Assembly: GCA_026393855.1 (NCBI GenBank)
Contig: JAPKZJ010000101.1
Span: 1 to 35,422, forward strand
Length of the DNA stretch: 35,422 nt
Source: Candidatus Aminicenantes bacterium
GTDB taxonomy: Bacteria > Acidobacteriota > Aminicenantia > Aminicenantales > UBA4085
Direction: 5' to 3'
A program made the translations under genes and the position numbers. This document shows positions 1 to 7,996 of the stretch, piece after piece (the stretch's first letter is position 1; the number at the start of each line of letters is the position of its first letter). Below the pieces are notes generated by a model. The model was given only the letters and a program-made list of their open reading frames with translations, had not been told where the DNA came from and did not search any database.

Positions 1-4
1 CTTC

Positions 5-1474
5 TTAGTTGGCCGCCAGCCCGCCCTTCCCAGGTACTTTGAGGCGCTTCCCCGGCAGCAGCAAGGCGTTGCGGGTGATCCCGTTGAGCTTGATGACCAT
101 GTCGAGCGAAGTCCGGTACTTCTGGGCGATGGACCAGAGGGTGTCGCCGGATCGGATGACATGGTAGGAGAAGCTGGCTTCGGGGGGCACGTACTTGGGG
201 ATGGCGGCGATGGCCTGTTGGGTTCTGTCGCCGTAGCCGGCCGGCACCTTGAGCTCGTAGGCCTTGTCCGGCGTCGAGTCGAGCCGCAGCTCGGGGTTGA
301 GGAAGGCCAGCTCGGTCGCCTCCAGCCCCAGCGCCGTGGAGAGAACCGACAGCTTGGCGGGTTTGGCGACCGAGACGGTGTCGTATTTGGCGGGCGCATA
401 GGTCGCCGGCAGGGCGATGCCGTACTTCTCCGGGTTCTGGGTGATGAGAACGACGGCGATGAATCGGGGGACGAAGCGGGCGGTCTCGAAGGGGAGCCGG
501 GTGAAGAGATCCCAGAAGTCGTCCAAGTAGTTGATGTGCTGGGTGTTGATGACCCGCTGGACGCCCCACTCGCCGCAATTGTATGCGGCCAGCGCCGTCG
601 CCCAATCGCCGAAAGCCGTATGCAGGTCGTTCAGATGCTTGATGGCGGCCCGGGTGGCTTTCTCGGGATCCATCCGTTCGTCCACCCACTGGTCCCGACT
701 CAGCCCGTACCGGTAGCCGGTCGAGGCGATGAACTGCCATAGACCGAGGGCCCGGGCCTTTGAGAGGGCGCGGGTCATGTAGCCGCTTTCGATGACCGGG
801 AGCCACGACAGCTCCTCGGGTAGGCCCGCTTTGCGGAATTCGGCCGCGATCAGCTCGCGGTAGAGGCCCGATCGCTTATAAGCTTCCAGGAAGGAGCCGC
901 GTTCGACCGTCTGGAAGCTCTTAATTTCGTCCAGAACCCATTTGTTCTCGATAAGCGGGATGGCCTTGCCGCCGGTCCCGGCCGGGTTGGCTTGGCAGGC
1001 ATAGATCTCCTGAACCCGCTGGGCGATCAGGATGCGGAGGTCGTTCTTTTCCTGGAGCAGCGGCGAATCCGCGGGCACTTCGGCCTTGAGCATCAAGGCG
1101 TAAGCCCGATCCAGGGCTTTGAGGGACCCGTCCAGGTCGCCCCCTTCGCGGCAGGTCTTGGCTTCGGTGTAGGCGTCAAGGGCTTCTTCGAGCGAAGCCG
1201 CCGCGCCCCCCTTGGTCGGGCTGTTCGTGTCCTCGATCCCCGTTTCGGCCGCGGCTTTCTTTTCTTCGGGGGGGATGATCGTCTTCGGCGATTCCTTGGC
1301 GGCGTCCTTGGGAATGTCGGCAGTCGAGGCCGGTTTGAGCTCGGTCTGGGAGACGGTTTTCCCAGTGGTCGGATCGATCCTGGGAACGATGTTTGGTTTA
1401 GGCGGTTTTGAGCATCCTGCGAGCAAGGCCAGGATACTCACGATTCCGATATAACGGAACATGCGTAAGTTCAT
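5..1474 (-). CDS. LysM-containing membrane-bound lytic transglycosylase (MltD-like lipoprotein)
   Basis: Predicted periplasmic lytic transglycosylase that cleaves peptidoglycan between MurNAc and GlcNAc. From the ATG at 1474 the protein has 489 residues. A short hydrophobic stretch ends in the lipobox LLAGC (Cys21), so it is probably a lipoprotein. A linker of about 170 residues precedes a transglycosylase SLT domain with the catalytic-Glu motif LPVIESGY followed by ALGLWQF and AAYNCGEWGV. A LysM domain (YHVIRSGDTLWSIAQKY) closes the C-terminus and should bind glycan. The open frame extends 20 codons further upstream, but the promoter at 1484-1512 lies inside that extension, so I reject it. 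ATG 1462 is an alternative start. It lies 88 bp downstream of the MBOAT acyltransferase gene, with its own promoter. Confidence 0.9.
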   Translation of the reverse strand: MNLRMFRYIGIVSILALLAGCSKPPKPNIVPRIDPTTGKTVSQTELKPASTADIPKDAAKESPKTIIPPEEKKAAAETGIEDTNSPTKGGAAASLEEALDAYTEAKTCREGGDLDGSLKALDRAYALMLKAEVPADSPLLQEKNDLRILIAQRVQEIYACQANPAGTGGKAIPLIENKWVLDEIKSFQTVERGSFLEAYKRSGLYRELIAAEFRKAGLPEELSWLPVIESGYMTRALSKARALGLWQFIASTGYRYGLSRDQWVDERMDPEKATRAAIKHLNDLHTAFGDWATALAAYNCGEWGVQRVINTQHINYLDDFWDLFTRLPFETARFVPRFIAVVLITQNPEKYGIALPATYAPAKYDTVSVAKPAKLSVLSTALGLEATELAFLNPELRLDSTPDKAYELKVPAGYGDRTQQAIAAIPKYVPPEASFSYHVIRSGDTLWSIAQKYRTSLDMVIKLNGITRNALLLPGKRLKVPGKGGLAAN

Positions 1475-1483
1475 GCACCGTCG

Positions 1484-1512
1484 TTTATAGCATCGGGAAC
1501 TGGCCGAGTCAA
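1484..1512 (-). promoter_or_regulatory. sigma70-type promoter for the lytic transglycosylase gene
   Basis: On the minus strand, TTGACT (1512-1507), a 17-bp spacer and TATAAA (1489-1484). The predicted transcription start is only a few bases before ATG 1474, so the mRNA would be nearly leaderless, or translation begins at ATG 1462. Confidence 0.6.
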
Positions 1513-1562
1513 CCGCGAAGGGGTCGATTTCCACCCCGCCCCGGCGGAACCAGGGGAAAATA

Positions 1563-3071
1563 TCAGAATTTAAAGTAGATAAAAGGCTGGATGGCGGCCG
1601 TCCGGAACTGGAAGACGAGCCAGATCATGGCTGCCAGGGCGGCCGATTGGGCGGGGAGCGGCATTCCGGCCGCGAAAAGCCTGGCCCGCTCCTTGGCCTT
1701 CTCCGGCAATAAGTGTAGGACCAGCCCCAAGGCGATGAGAGCGGAAACCAAAGGATATCCGGCCAGGAATTGGGGCAGGAGCCTGAGCTTGAACTGCCCG
1801 AAAATCCGGCCGACAACGGCCAGGGCTTTACCGGGAGAATCGGCCCGGAAAAAAATCCAGGCCAAACCTACATAATGGAACGTAAGGACTCGGGCCAATA
1901 GCCTCCGTTTCCGGCTCTTGCGGGCTTTCTGGGGCAGTCGGAGCGTCCGCTCGACCGCCACGGCCAGCCCGTGCATGAGCCCCCAGATGACGAAGCCCCA
2001 GGCGGCGCCGTGCCAGACGCCGCAAACCAGGAACACCACCAGGGTGGCCGCCACCGGGATGATCTTGTCCGTCCGCAGGCCGGCCACGCGGGCGGGCTTA
2101 ATCAGGCCGGACAGCTTGAGCGCCAGCGGCCAGAAGATGTAATCCCTAAGCCAGAACGACAGGGTCATATGCCAGCGGAGCCAGAAATCGCTGACGGTCA
2201 GGGCTTTGTAGGGCGATTGGAAGTTCGGCGGGAGGCGGAGCCCGACCAGCCGGCCGATCCCCAGGGCCATGTCGGTGTATCCCGAAAAGTCGCAGTAGAT
2301 CTGGACGGCATAGCCGTAGACCGCGATCAGGTTTTCCAGGCCCGAGTATAGTCCCGGCGAGGCGAAGACCCGATCCACGAAGTTCACTCCGATGAAGTCG
2401 GCGATGACCGCCTTCTTGAACAGCCCGGCCAGGATCAGCGATACCCCGCCGCCGACGAAGCGCTTGTCCGTTTCCGCCGGCTGGTCCAGCTGGCCGAAAA
2501 AGTCCTTGGCCCTCAGAATCGGACCGGCCGTGACCCGGGGGAAAAAAGAGACGAAGAGCAGGAATTCGGGGAAGCTTTTGACGACGGGCGTGCGCCCGGC
2601 CCGGACATCCGCCAAGTAGCCGATCTTTTGGAAGGCGTAGTAAGAGATTCCCACGGGCAGAGCCAGGTTGCGGAGGCCCGGCCCCAGCCAGCCCCAGCCC
2701 TGAAAGACGCCGATCCACTGGTGGGAATACTTGAAGACGAAAAGGACGGCCAGGTTCGCGGCGATTCCGGCCCACAGCCCGGCTCGGCGCCCGGCCTTGG
2801 ATTCCGTGCCCGCGATGGCCAGTCCCAGGCCGAAATCAGCCGCCGTGGACAGGACGAGAAGCCCCAGGAAGAGCCCTCCGACCTTGTAGTAGAAATACAG
2901 CGAAAAGAGGAGCAGAAGCAGGACCCGGGATTGACGCCGCCGCGAAGCCGCGGGCTGAAGGAGAAGCAGAATGAGCAGAAAGACCAGGAAGAACCCGCTG
3001 ACGAACCCCAGCGGGGCGGCTGGATCGAAGGCGAAAAGCGCGGCGAGTCTAGCGGGATCGAGCGGCGCCAT
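1563..3071 (-). CDS. MBOAT-family O-acyltransferase (AlgI/PatA-like)
   Basis: A polytopic membrane protein of 502 residues, the usual size for AlgI/DltB/PatA-type MBOAT proteins, which move acyl groups (normally acetyl) across the membrane onto extracellular polymers. Family motifs visible are RWHMTLSFWLRDYIFWPL, CGVWHGAAWGF and IWGLMHG; the last contains the invariant membrane-embedded His expected for catalysis. The start overlaps the 3' end of the upstream SGNH gene by 23 bp, indicating translational coupling. Together with two SGNH proteins this matches the two-part logic of polymer O-acetylation: the MBOAT exports acetyl and the SGNH esterase transfers it. Whether the acceptor is peptidoglycan or an exopolysaccharide is not shown by sequence; the adjacent lytic transglycosylase favours peptidoglycan. 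Confidence 0.92.
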   Translation of the reverse strand: MAPLDPARLAALFAFDPAAPLGFVSGFFLVFLLILLLLQPAASRRRQSRVLLLLLFSLYFYYKVGGLFLGLLVLSTAADFGLGLAIAGTESKAGRRAGLWAGIAANLAVLFVFKYSHQWIGVFQGWGWLGPGLRNLALPVGISYYAFQKIGYLADVRAGRTPVVKSFPEFLLFVSFFPRVTAGPILRAKDFFGQLDQPAETDKRFVGGGVSLILAGLFKKAVIADFIGVNFVDRVFASPGLYSGLENLIAVYGYAVQIYCDFSGYTDMALGIGRLVGLRLPPNFQSPYKALTVSDFWLRWHMTLSFWLRDYIFWPLALKLSGLIKPARVAGLRTDKIIPVAATLVVFLVCGVWHGAAWGFVIWGLMHGLAVAVERTLRLPQKARKSRKRRLLARVLTFHYVGLAWIFFRADSPGKALAVVGRIFGQFKLRLLPQFLAGYPLVSALIALGLVLHLLPEKAKERARLFAAGMPLPAQSAALAAMIWLVFQFRTAAIQPFIYFKF

Positions 3072-4302
3072 GGTCGGCGTATTCCTTCATCAGCGCATCC
3101 AGCAGCATCCGGCCCTGCCTCTGGTAGCCCTCCTTGGTGAAATGGATGTTGTCGGCGTTGGCCAGGGTGCTGTCCCGCCAGAGCCTCATCGAATCGGGCC
3201 CGCCCATCAAGGTGAAGAGATCCCAATAGGCGCAGCCACGGGCCGCCGCGGTCGAGGCGATGACGTCCCTGACCGCGGCCATGTTCGGGTTGGGCTTGGC
3301 CGGGCGCCGCCGGAGCCGGGGATAATAGGAATCGGGGGCCGTGGTCAGCAGGATGGCCGAATGGGGGGTGATTTCCCGGACCTTGGCCAGCAAGGCGTCG
3401 AGCCGGGCGGCAAAGTCCTCCCGCCGGAAAAGGGGGGTGGAGGCGTCGTTGGTGCCGAGCGAGATGATGATCAGGTCGGGCTGGACCCGCTCGAGCTGTT
3501 TGTGGAGGAAGGCGGATCTCAGCAAGGTGTCGCAATTGCCCCCGATGATCCCGTAATTGTGGTAGACGACCCCGCTTGTCCCGCTCTCGAGCGAGAGTCC
3601 GTAAAGCTGGGCGAATCGCGGACCGGTCCGCTGGGGATCCGCCGCTGTCTTCAAGACGACGCTCCGGTAGGTCCCCGGCAGCTCCACGCTCGAGGTTTGG
3701 ATGCTGTTCATTCCCGGCCAATCCTTCGGCCGCCCGCTCTTGACCGTCCCCAGGACCTGGTTATTCTCGTCGAGGATCTCGAAGTTGTAGTACTCGAATC
3801 CCTTGTCATGGTACAGGATCAGCCCGTTGAAGCCGCGGCTCGGGTCGTCGGGCTTGAGCCCCGCCCAGAGCCGGATGGCCTTGACTTCCTGGCGGATCAC
3901 GATCGAGGAGATTCGCTTTTTAGGGTAGAGGCCCAGGATCACCGGCTTGACATATCCGCGTCCGGCGTCCCCGAAGCGCTGTTGCAGCCCTTCCCGCACG
4001 ACGCCGGGGAAATAACCGGCCTCGACGTGGGAATCGCCGATGTGGAAGACCGCCACCTGACCGGGCTTCCCGGCCTCCAGGTCCTTCAATTTGTCGAAGA
4101 CGAGGCCCAGGGCCGAAGTCGGGTTCTGGATCCGGTTGATTTCGGGGTTGACCGGGACCAGGATGCCCTTGTAGGTCGGGGCGGCGGATTGCGGAGAGGT
4201 CCCGGCCCGGACACAGGCGGCCAGGATAAGGCAGGCGCCCAAAGCGGTTTTTCTAGCGGTCAAGGCTGTCCTCAAAGGCCCGGAAGCGGGCCAGGAGCGC
4301 AT
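3049..4302 (-). CDS. SGNH/GDSL-family esterase lipoprotein
   Basis: A 417-residue SGNH hydrolase or acyltransferase. Block I is HIGDSHVEAG with the nucleophile Ser, block III is SLGTNDAST, and block V is DNIHFTKEGY with the catalytic Asp and His. The N-terminus reads LGACLILAAC, a plausible lipobox with Cys30, so the protein is probably anchored in the periplasm. The start used overlaps the upstream gene by 50 bp; in-frame TTG codons shortly downstream would also keep the signal peptide. It sits between a second SGNH protein and the MBOAT gene, which suggests it passes acetyl groups delivered by the MBOAT to a polymer, or removes them. The direction of the reaction cannot be told from sequence. 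Confidence 0.88.
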   Translation of the reverse strand: MRSWPASGPLRTALTARKTALGACLILAACVRAGTSPQSAAPTYKGILVPVNPEINRIQNPTSALGLVFDKLKDLEAGKPGQVAVFHIGDSHVEAGYFPGVVREGLQQRFGDAGRGYVKPVILGLYPKKRISSIVIRQEVKAIRLWAGLKPDDPSRGFNGLILYHDKGFEYYNFEILDENNQVLGTVKSGRPKDWPGMNSIQTSSVELPGTYRSVVLKTAADPQRTGPRFAQLYGLSLESGTSGVVYHNYGIIGGNCDTLLRSAFLHKQLERVQPDLIIISLGTNDASTPLFRREDFAARLDALLAKVREITPHSAILLTTAPDSYYPRLRRRPAKPNPNMAAVRDVIASTAAARGCAYWDLFTLMGGPDSMRLWRDSTLANADNIHFTKEGYQRQGRMLLDALMKEYADHGAARSR

Positions 4303-5674
4303 TATATAGGAATCCCGCTACCCGCCGGGACCCGCCGCCGGAAAGGTGCGTATAATCGAGTGCGGCCAGCGGCGGCTCGTGCCGGACCCAAGCCACCATC
4401 GAATTTGTCCCGCCCATGGCGCCGAAGAGGTCGAAGAAGGCCGAACCGGTCTTCTCGGCCGCCCGGCGCTGGACTTCGACCAGGTCCGTAAGCCCCGGTA
4501 AAGTGACGTAGTCTAGGCCTTCCTTGATGCTGCGGTCGCCCGCGCCGACAAGCAGGATGGACGCCTCGGGGAAGGCTTCCCGGAAATGCCGGATCGTCTC
4601 GATCATCCCCTGCCCGTACCAGCCGTAGCTTTTCATCTCGGGCGAGGCGACGTTGGTCCCGAAGTGGAGGATAATCAGGTTGTAGCGAAGGCGGGCGTCG
4701 AAGTCGCGCAGAACGTCGACGGGAATCTCGCGTAGCGGGAGCCCGGAGTTGCCGCGCACGGCGAAATTGTCCACCTGGACGCCGTCCCCGCCTTCCCAGC
4801 TCGCGCCGTAGACGGACAGGGTGTTTGGGGACCGGAAGACGAGCCGCAGCTTGGCGGCCGGCGGATCGGGCTCGATCACGGCTTCGTGGACGCCTGCTCC
4901 GGGCTCCAGGGCGATTTCGACGGGCGGGCGGTCGTCGGCGGTCCATTCCAGAACGGCCGGCGCCTCGGCCCATTCGTAAAACACCCGGAGCCGGCGGAAC
5001 TCCTTGAGCAGGGAGCGCTTGGCGGGTGCTTTGTATTCCACCCAAGGCGCCGCGGCCGGATCGGCGCCCTCTGCCGCCGGCTTATTCAAGGGGAGATAGA
5101 CGAACCCGGAGATGCCGACCGGGGCGGCGGGCCGGCGCTGGAGGATGGAGACGGTCTTCCAATTCAACGAAAAATCCTGGCTGACCGTGATCCGGAAGGG
5201 AGCTACTTCCGAGGCGATCGGTAGGAATCCGGCGCCGCTTCCGCCGAAGGCTTTTTGGAAGCTGGTCCGCAGATCCTGGGTGATCAGATCGCCCTCGACG
5301 ATGGAGTCGCCGAAATAGGCGATCCGGACGTTTCCGATGCCGCGGACTCGATCCTCCATAGCCCGAAAGAAGGCATCCAAGGCATTTTCCGAAGACGCCT
5401 CGATCGGCTGGACCACGGCCTGCCCGGCGGCTTCCGGGACATTGGGGATCTTTACCGGGCGCCGCGTGATCGGCAGGGATCGGGCGATCCGCAGGGCCCG
5501 GACGATCCGCTCGGCGAAATACGGCGGCCGCGGCGGCGGAACGCGTGTTCCGGCCAGAAGATCGAACGGCCGGAGGAAAGACGTCTTTCCGCCGGAGGCG
5601 GGAAACGGCAGGAAAGTCATAACCAGGAGCAAGAGAACCGCCCCCAGGACGATGAGGGCCGGACGGAAACGCAT
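4253..5674 (-). CDS. SGNH/GDSL-family protein, membrane-anchored
   Basis: A 473-residue paralogue of the next gene. An N-terminal hydrophobic segment (about residues 5-24) serves as signal anchor or signal peptide. The SGNH blocks are IAYFGDSIVEGD, LHFGTNVAS and LDYTHLSGGG, so the Ser-Asp-His triad is intact. About 150 residues between blocks I and III form a beta-rich insertion of the kind seen in acyltransferase-associated SGNH proteins. It starts 7 bp after the pyrophosphatase stop and overlaps the next SGNH gene, so the four genes form one operon. Two SGNH proteins with one MBOAT suggest different acceptor positions, or a transferase plus an esterase. Confidence 0.88.
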   Translation of the reverse strand: MRFRPALIVLGAVLLLLVMTFLPFPASGGKTSFLRPFDLLAGTRVPPPRPPYFAERIVRALRIARSLPITRRPVKIPNVPEAAGQAVVQPIEASSENALDAFFRAMEDRVRGIGNVRIAYFGDSIVEGDLITQDLRTSFQKAFGGSGAGFLPIASEVAPFRITVSQDFSLNWKTVSILQRRPAAPVGISGFVYLPLNKPAAEGADPAAAPWVEYKAPAKRSLLKEFRRLRVFYEWAEAPAVLEWTADDRPPVEIALEPGAGVHEAVIEPDPPAAKLRLVFRSPNTLSVYGASWEGGDGVQVDNFAVRGNSGLPLREIPVDVLRDFDARLRYNLIILHFGTNVASPEMKSYGWYGQGMIETIRHFREAFPEASILLVGAGDRSIKEGLDYVTLPGLTDLVEVQRRAAEKTGSAFFDLFGAMGGTNSMVAWVRHEPPLAALDYTHLSGGGSRRVAGFLYNALLARFRAFEDSLDR

Positions 5675-5681
5675 GGACCCT

Positions 5682-6191
5682 TCAGGACAGCTGGGACGAA
5701 ATCAGGCTTTTATAGCGATCCTGGGATTCGTGGATGACCCGCCGGGCGGATTCGACGTCCTCCCATCCCAAGACGTCGGTCTTCTTGTGCTCGAGCTCCT
5801 TGTAGACGTCAAAAAAGTGCTCGATCTCGATCAGCATGTGGGGGGCCACGTCGGCGAGCCGGTTCATGTGGTTCCACAGCGGATCATGGATGGGGACGCA
5901 GAGAATCTTGTGGTCGAGGCCTTTCTCATCCCGCATCTTGAATAGGCCGATAGGCTTGGCTTCGATCAGGCAACCGGGGAAAGTGGGCTCGGTCAGCAGG
6001 ACCAGGGCGTCCAGGGGATCGCTGTCCTCGGCCCAGGTCTTGTCGACGAATCCGTAATCGCTCGGGTAGTGCATTGAGGAAAACAGCATCCGGTCGAGCT
6101 TGAAAGCCTTTTTGGCTTTGTCGAACTCGTATTTATTCCGGCTCCCCTTGGGGATTTCGATCATGACATCGATGATGTTGGTGGTGCTCAT
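5682..6191 (-). CDS. ppa: inorganic pyrophosphatase, family I
   Basis: A soluble family I pyrophosphatase of 169 residues that hydrolyses PPi to phosphate with Mg2+. Family signatures are present in order: EIPKGSRNKYEFDK, YPSDYGFV, the metal-binding block EDSDPLDALVL with its three Asp residues, and KMRDEKGLDHKILCVP. Length and motif spacing are normal for the bacterial type. It is the first gene of the operon that continues into the two SGNH proteins and the MBOAT protein. PPi removal is a general need of polymer biosynthesis, but the pairing could be incidental. Confidence 0.95.
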   Translation of the reverse strand: MSTTNIIDVMIEIPKGSRNKYEFDKAKKAFKLDRMLFSSMHYPSDYGFVDKTWAEDSDPLDALVLLTEPTFPGCLIEAKPIGLFKMRDEKGLDHKILCVPIHDPLWNHMNRLADVAPHMLIEIEHFFDVYKELEHKKTDVLGWEDVESARRVIHESQDRYKSLISSQLS

Positions 6192-6212
6192 GGGTCTTGC
6201 GGCTCCGCCCTT

Positions 6213-6241
6213 ACTCTAACTAGGGGTCTCGTTCTTGTCAA
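6213..6241 (-). promoter_or_regulatory. sigma70-type promoter for the ppa-SGNH-SGNH-MBOAT operon
   Basis: On the minus strand, a perfect TTGACA (6241-6236), a 17-bp spacer and TAGAGT (6218-6213), giving a leader of about 15 nt before the ppa ATG. It lies in the 98-bp gap between ppa and the diguanylate cyclase stop. Confidence 0.75.
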
Positions 6242-6289
6242 ACGGAGGACGGCAACGCCGATGGCGGGGGAATGGTTGGAGCGGCGGGC

Positions 6290-7864
6290 TTAAAGGTGGT
6301 CGGTGGTTATGCCCGTCGCGGCGCGGACGCAGCCTCGACCGGCCGTTTTGGCCCGATACATGGCCCGATCGGCGGTTCGGACGAGGTCCTCGATCGTCTC
6401 TTCGGCCACCTTCGCCACGCCGGCCACACCGAAGCTCGCCGTCAAGGCCACGGTCGTGTTCTGTTTGATGGGGATCGGCACGTCGGCGATCGCGGCTCGC
6501 AGGCGCTCCGCAGCCAGTAAGGCCTGGGCGGGAGGCGTTTCCGGCAGAAGTACGGCGAACTCTTCGCCGCCGTGGCGGCCCAAGAGATCGGCGGTTCGCA
6601 GGACGGACTTCAGCCGTCGGCAGGCCTCGACCAGGGCGGCATCCCCCGCCGCATGGCCCCATCGGTCGTTGATGATCTTGAAATGATCCAGGTCGAGGAC
6701 GATGAGCGACAAGGCATGGCCGCTGCGCTTGGCCCGGGCGATTTCCCGGCGTCCCTGATCCAGGAAGGCCCTCCGGTTGGCGGTTCCGGTCAGCTCATCC
6801 GTCGTGGCCAGACTGCTCAATCTCTGCCGCAGGATCGTCTGTTCGGTCGAATCGCCGAAGGAGAGGGCCCGGCAGATGATCCGACCCCTCCGATTGCGGA
6901 TGGGCGATAGGCGGATCTGGTAATAGCGGAGCCGGCCGTCGACGTCGACGCCGATCTCCGCTCCGGGCTCGCCCCCCCTGGCCAGGAGGTCCAGAACCGC
7001 GGGATGGCGGCTCAAGGTCTTGGGGAGAGGGAACCCGATCGACGCCCCGGCCAGGCCGGGAAAGAGCCTTTGGGCCGCGGGGTTGAAGTCGATGATCCGG
7101 TCGATCCCGTCCACCACGATGACGCCGTCGGTCATGCCCAGGAAGACGGCGTCCCGAGCCACCGGGACAAGATCGAGCAGGCGGAAGCGGAAGAGGCCGA
7201 GGGCGAAGACCGGCCCCAGCAAGATCAAGCCGAAGGGGCTCGTGTCGATGCCATAAGGGCTCCAGCCGAAGATATAGACGGCATAGGCGGTCCAGGGGAT
7301 GAGGGCGCCGCCGACCATAAGCGCGGCCTGGCGTTTGTATGGGGCCGTGGATCGAAAAAATGCGGCCAGGAGCAGGATCGTTCCCACCGCAATCGCCAGG
7401 TTGAGGTAGCCTTGGTGGACCCAGTACCAGGCGGCCTTCTCGGTCCGGAAGATTGGGAAGGGACCGGCCATCGAGACGGCGACGGAGCGGTAGAAAAAGT
7501 GGTGGAACGGGCTCGTCCAATTGAGGATCAGGGTGATCGCCGAAAGTCCGCCCATCGCGGCGAGAATGGGCTTGGTCAGCCAGCGGGTCCGTCCCGTGTA
7601 GCGGGAGGCCAGGGAGATCCAGAAGATCGGGATGGTCGCGATTCCCAGGTACTCGATCCGGGTCCAGAACAGCATCCCGGCCACCCGGGTCGAAGCCAGC
7701 TCGAAAGCGTAGCCGAAGGAATAAAAAGCGGTGGCGAGCATCAAGCCGACAAAGGGGAGGGCGATCTCCGACCGCCGCCGGGCCCAGGCGTAGAGAGCCA
7801 GGGCCATGATGACGGTCGAGCCGATCACCAGAAGGACGGTGTAAGGGACGCTCGATGACAACAC
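6290..7864 (-). CDS. diguanylate cyclase with N-terminal 7TM sensor and PAS-like domain
   Basis: A membrane protein of 524 residues predicted to make cyclic di-GMP. The first ~220 residues form seven hydrophobic segments of the histidine-kinase N-terminal 7TM type. A PAS-like segment follows (DGVIVVDGIDRIIDFNPAAQ), then a C-terminal GGDEF domain. The active site reads GGEEF (about 432-436). RTAD lies at the usual distance before it, so product inhibition through an I-site is likely. No EAL or HD-GYP domain is present. The start is GTG at 7864, set by the promoter just upstream. It faces away from the peptide transporter operon. Confidence 0.93.
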   Translation of the reverse strand: MLSSSVPYTVLLVIGSTVIMALALYAWARRRSEIALPFVGLMLATAFYSFGYAFELASTRVAGMLFWTRIEYLGIATIPIFWISLASRYTGRTRWLTKPILAAMGGLSAITLILNWTSPFHHFFYRSVAVSMAGPFPIFRTEKAAWYWVHQGYLNLAIAVGTILLLAAFFRSTAPYKRQAALMVGGALIPWTAYAVYIFGWSPYGIDTSPFGLILLGPVFALGLFRFRLLDLVPVARDAVFLGMTDGVIVVDGIDRIIDFNPAAQRLFPGLAGASIGFPLPKTLSRHPAVLDLLARGGEPGAEIGVDVDGRLRYYQIRLSPIRNRRGRIICRALSFGDSTEQTILRQRLSSLATTDELTGTANRRAFLDQGRREIARAKRSGHALSLIVLDLDHFKIINDRWGHAAGDAALVEACRRLKSVLRTADLLGRHGGEEFAVLLPETPPAQALLAAERLRAAIADVPIPIKQNTTVALTASFGVAGVAKVAEETIEDLVRTADRAMYRAKTAGRGCVRAATGITTDHL

Positions 7865-7885
7865 AGAGGCTTGATTCCGATAAAA

Positions 7886-7914
7886 ATACTATTCCCCGAC
7901 GGCATGGCTGTCAA
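7886..7914 (-). promoter_or_regulatory. promoter for the diguanylate cyclase gene
   Basis: On the minus strand, TTGACA (7914-7909), a 17-bp spacer and TAGTAT (7891-7886), about 15 nt leader to the GTG start. It lies back to back with the promoter of the POT transporter. Confidence 0.7.
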
Positions 7915-7927
7915 TTCCCATAATGAG

Positions 7928-7957
7928 TTGACACTCCGCGCGCCTTCCCCGTATAGT
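7928..7957 (+). promoter_or_regulatory. promoter for the POT transporter-reductase operon
   Basis: TTGACA (7928-7933), an 18-bp spacer and TATAGT (7952-7957). Only 13 bp separate its -35 box from that of the divergent diguanylate cyclase promoter. GGAGGG at 7985-7990 is the ribosome binding site for ATG 7997. Confidence 0.75.
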
Positions 7958-7996
7958 GGCTGCGTCCGCAACCATCCCACCGACGGAGGGCCGCAC

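Noticed and set aside
2971-4491. Long plus-strand reading frame opposite the SGNH genes (and similar ones at 21853-23178, 25446-26549 and 30570-32039)
   Set aside because: These are antisense shadows of high-GC genes. They have no recognisable domains and low-complexity Gly/Arg/Asp composition.
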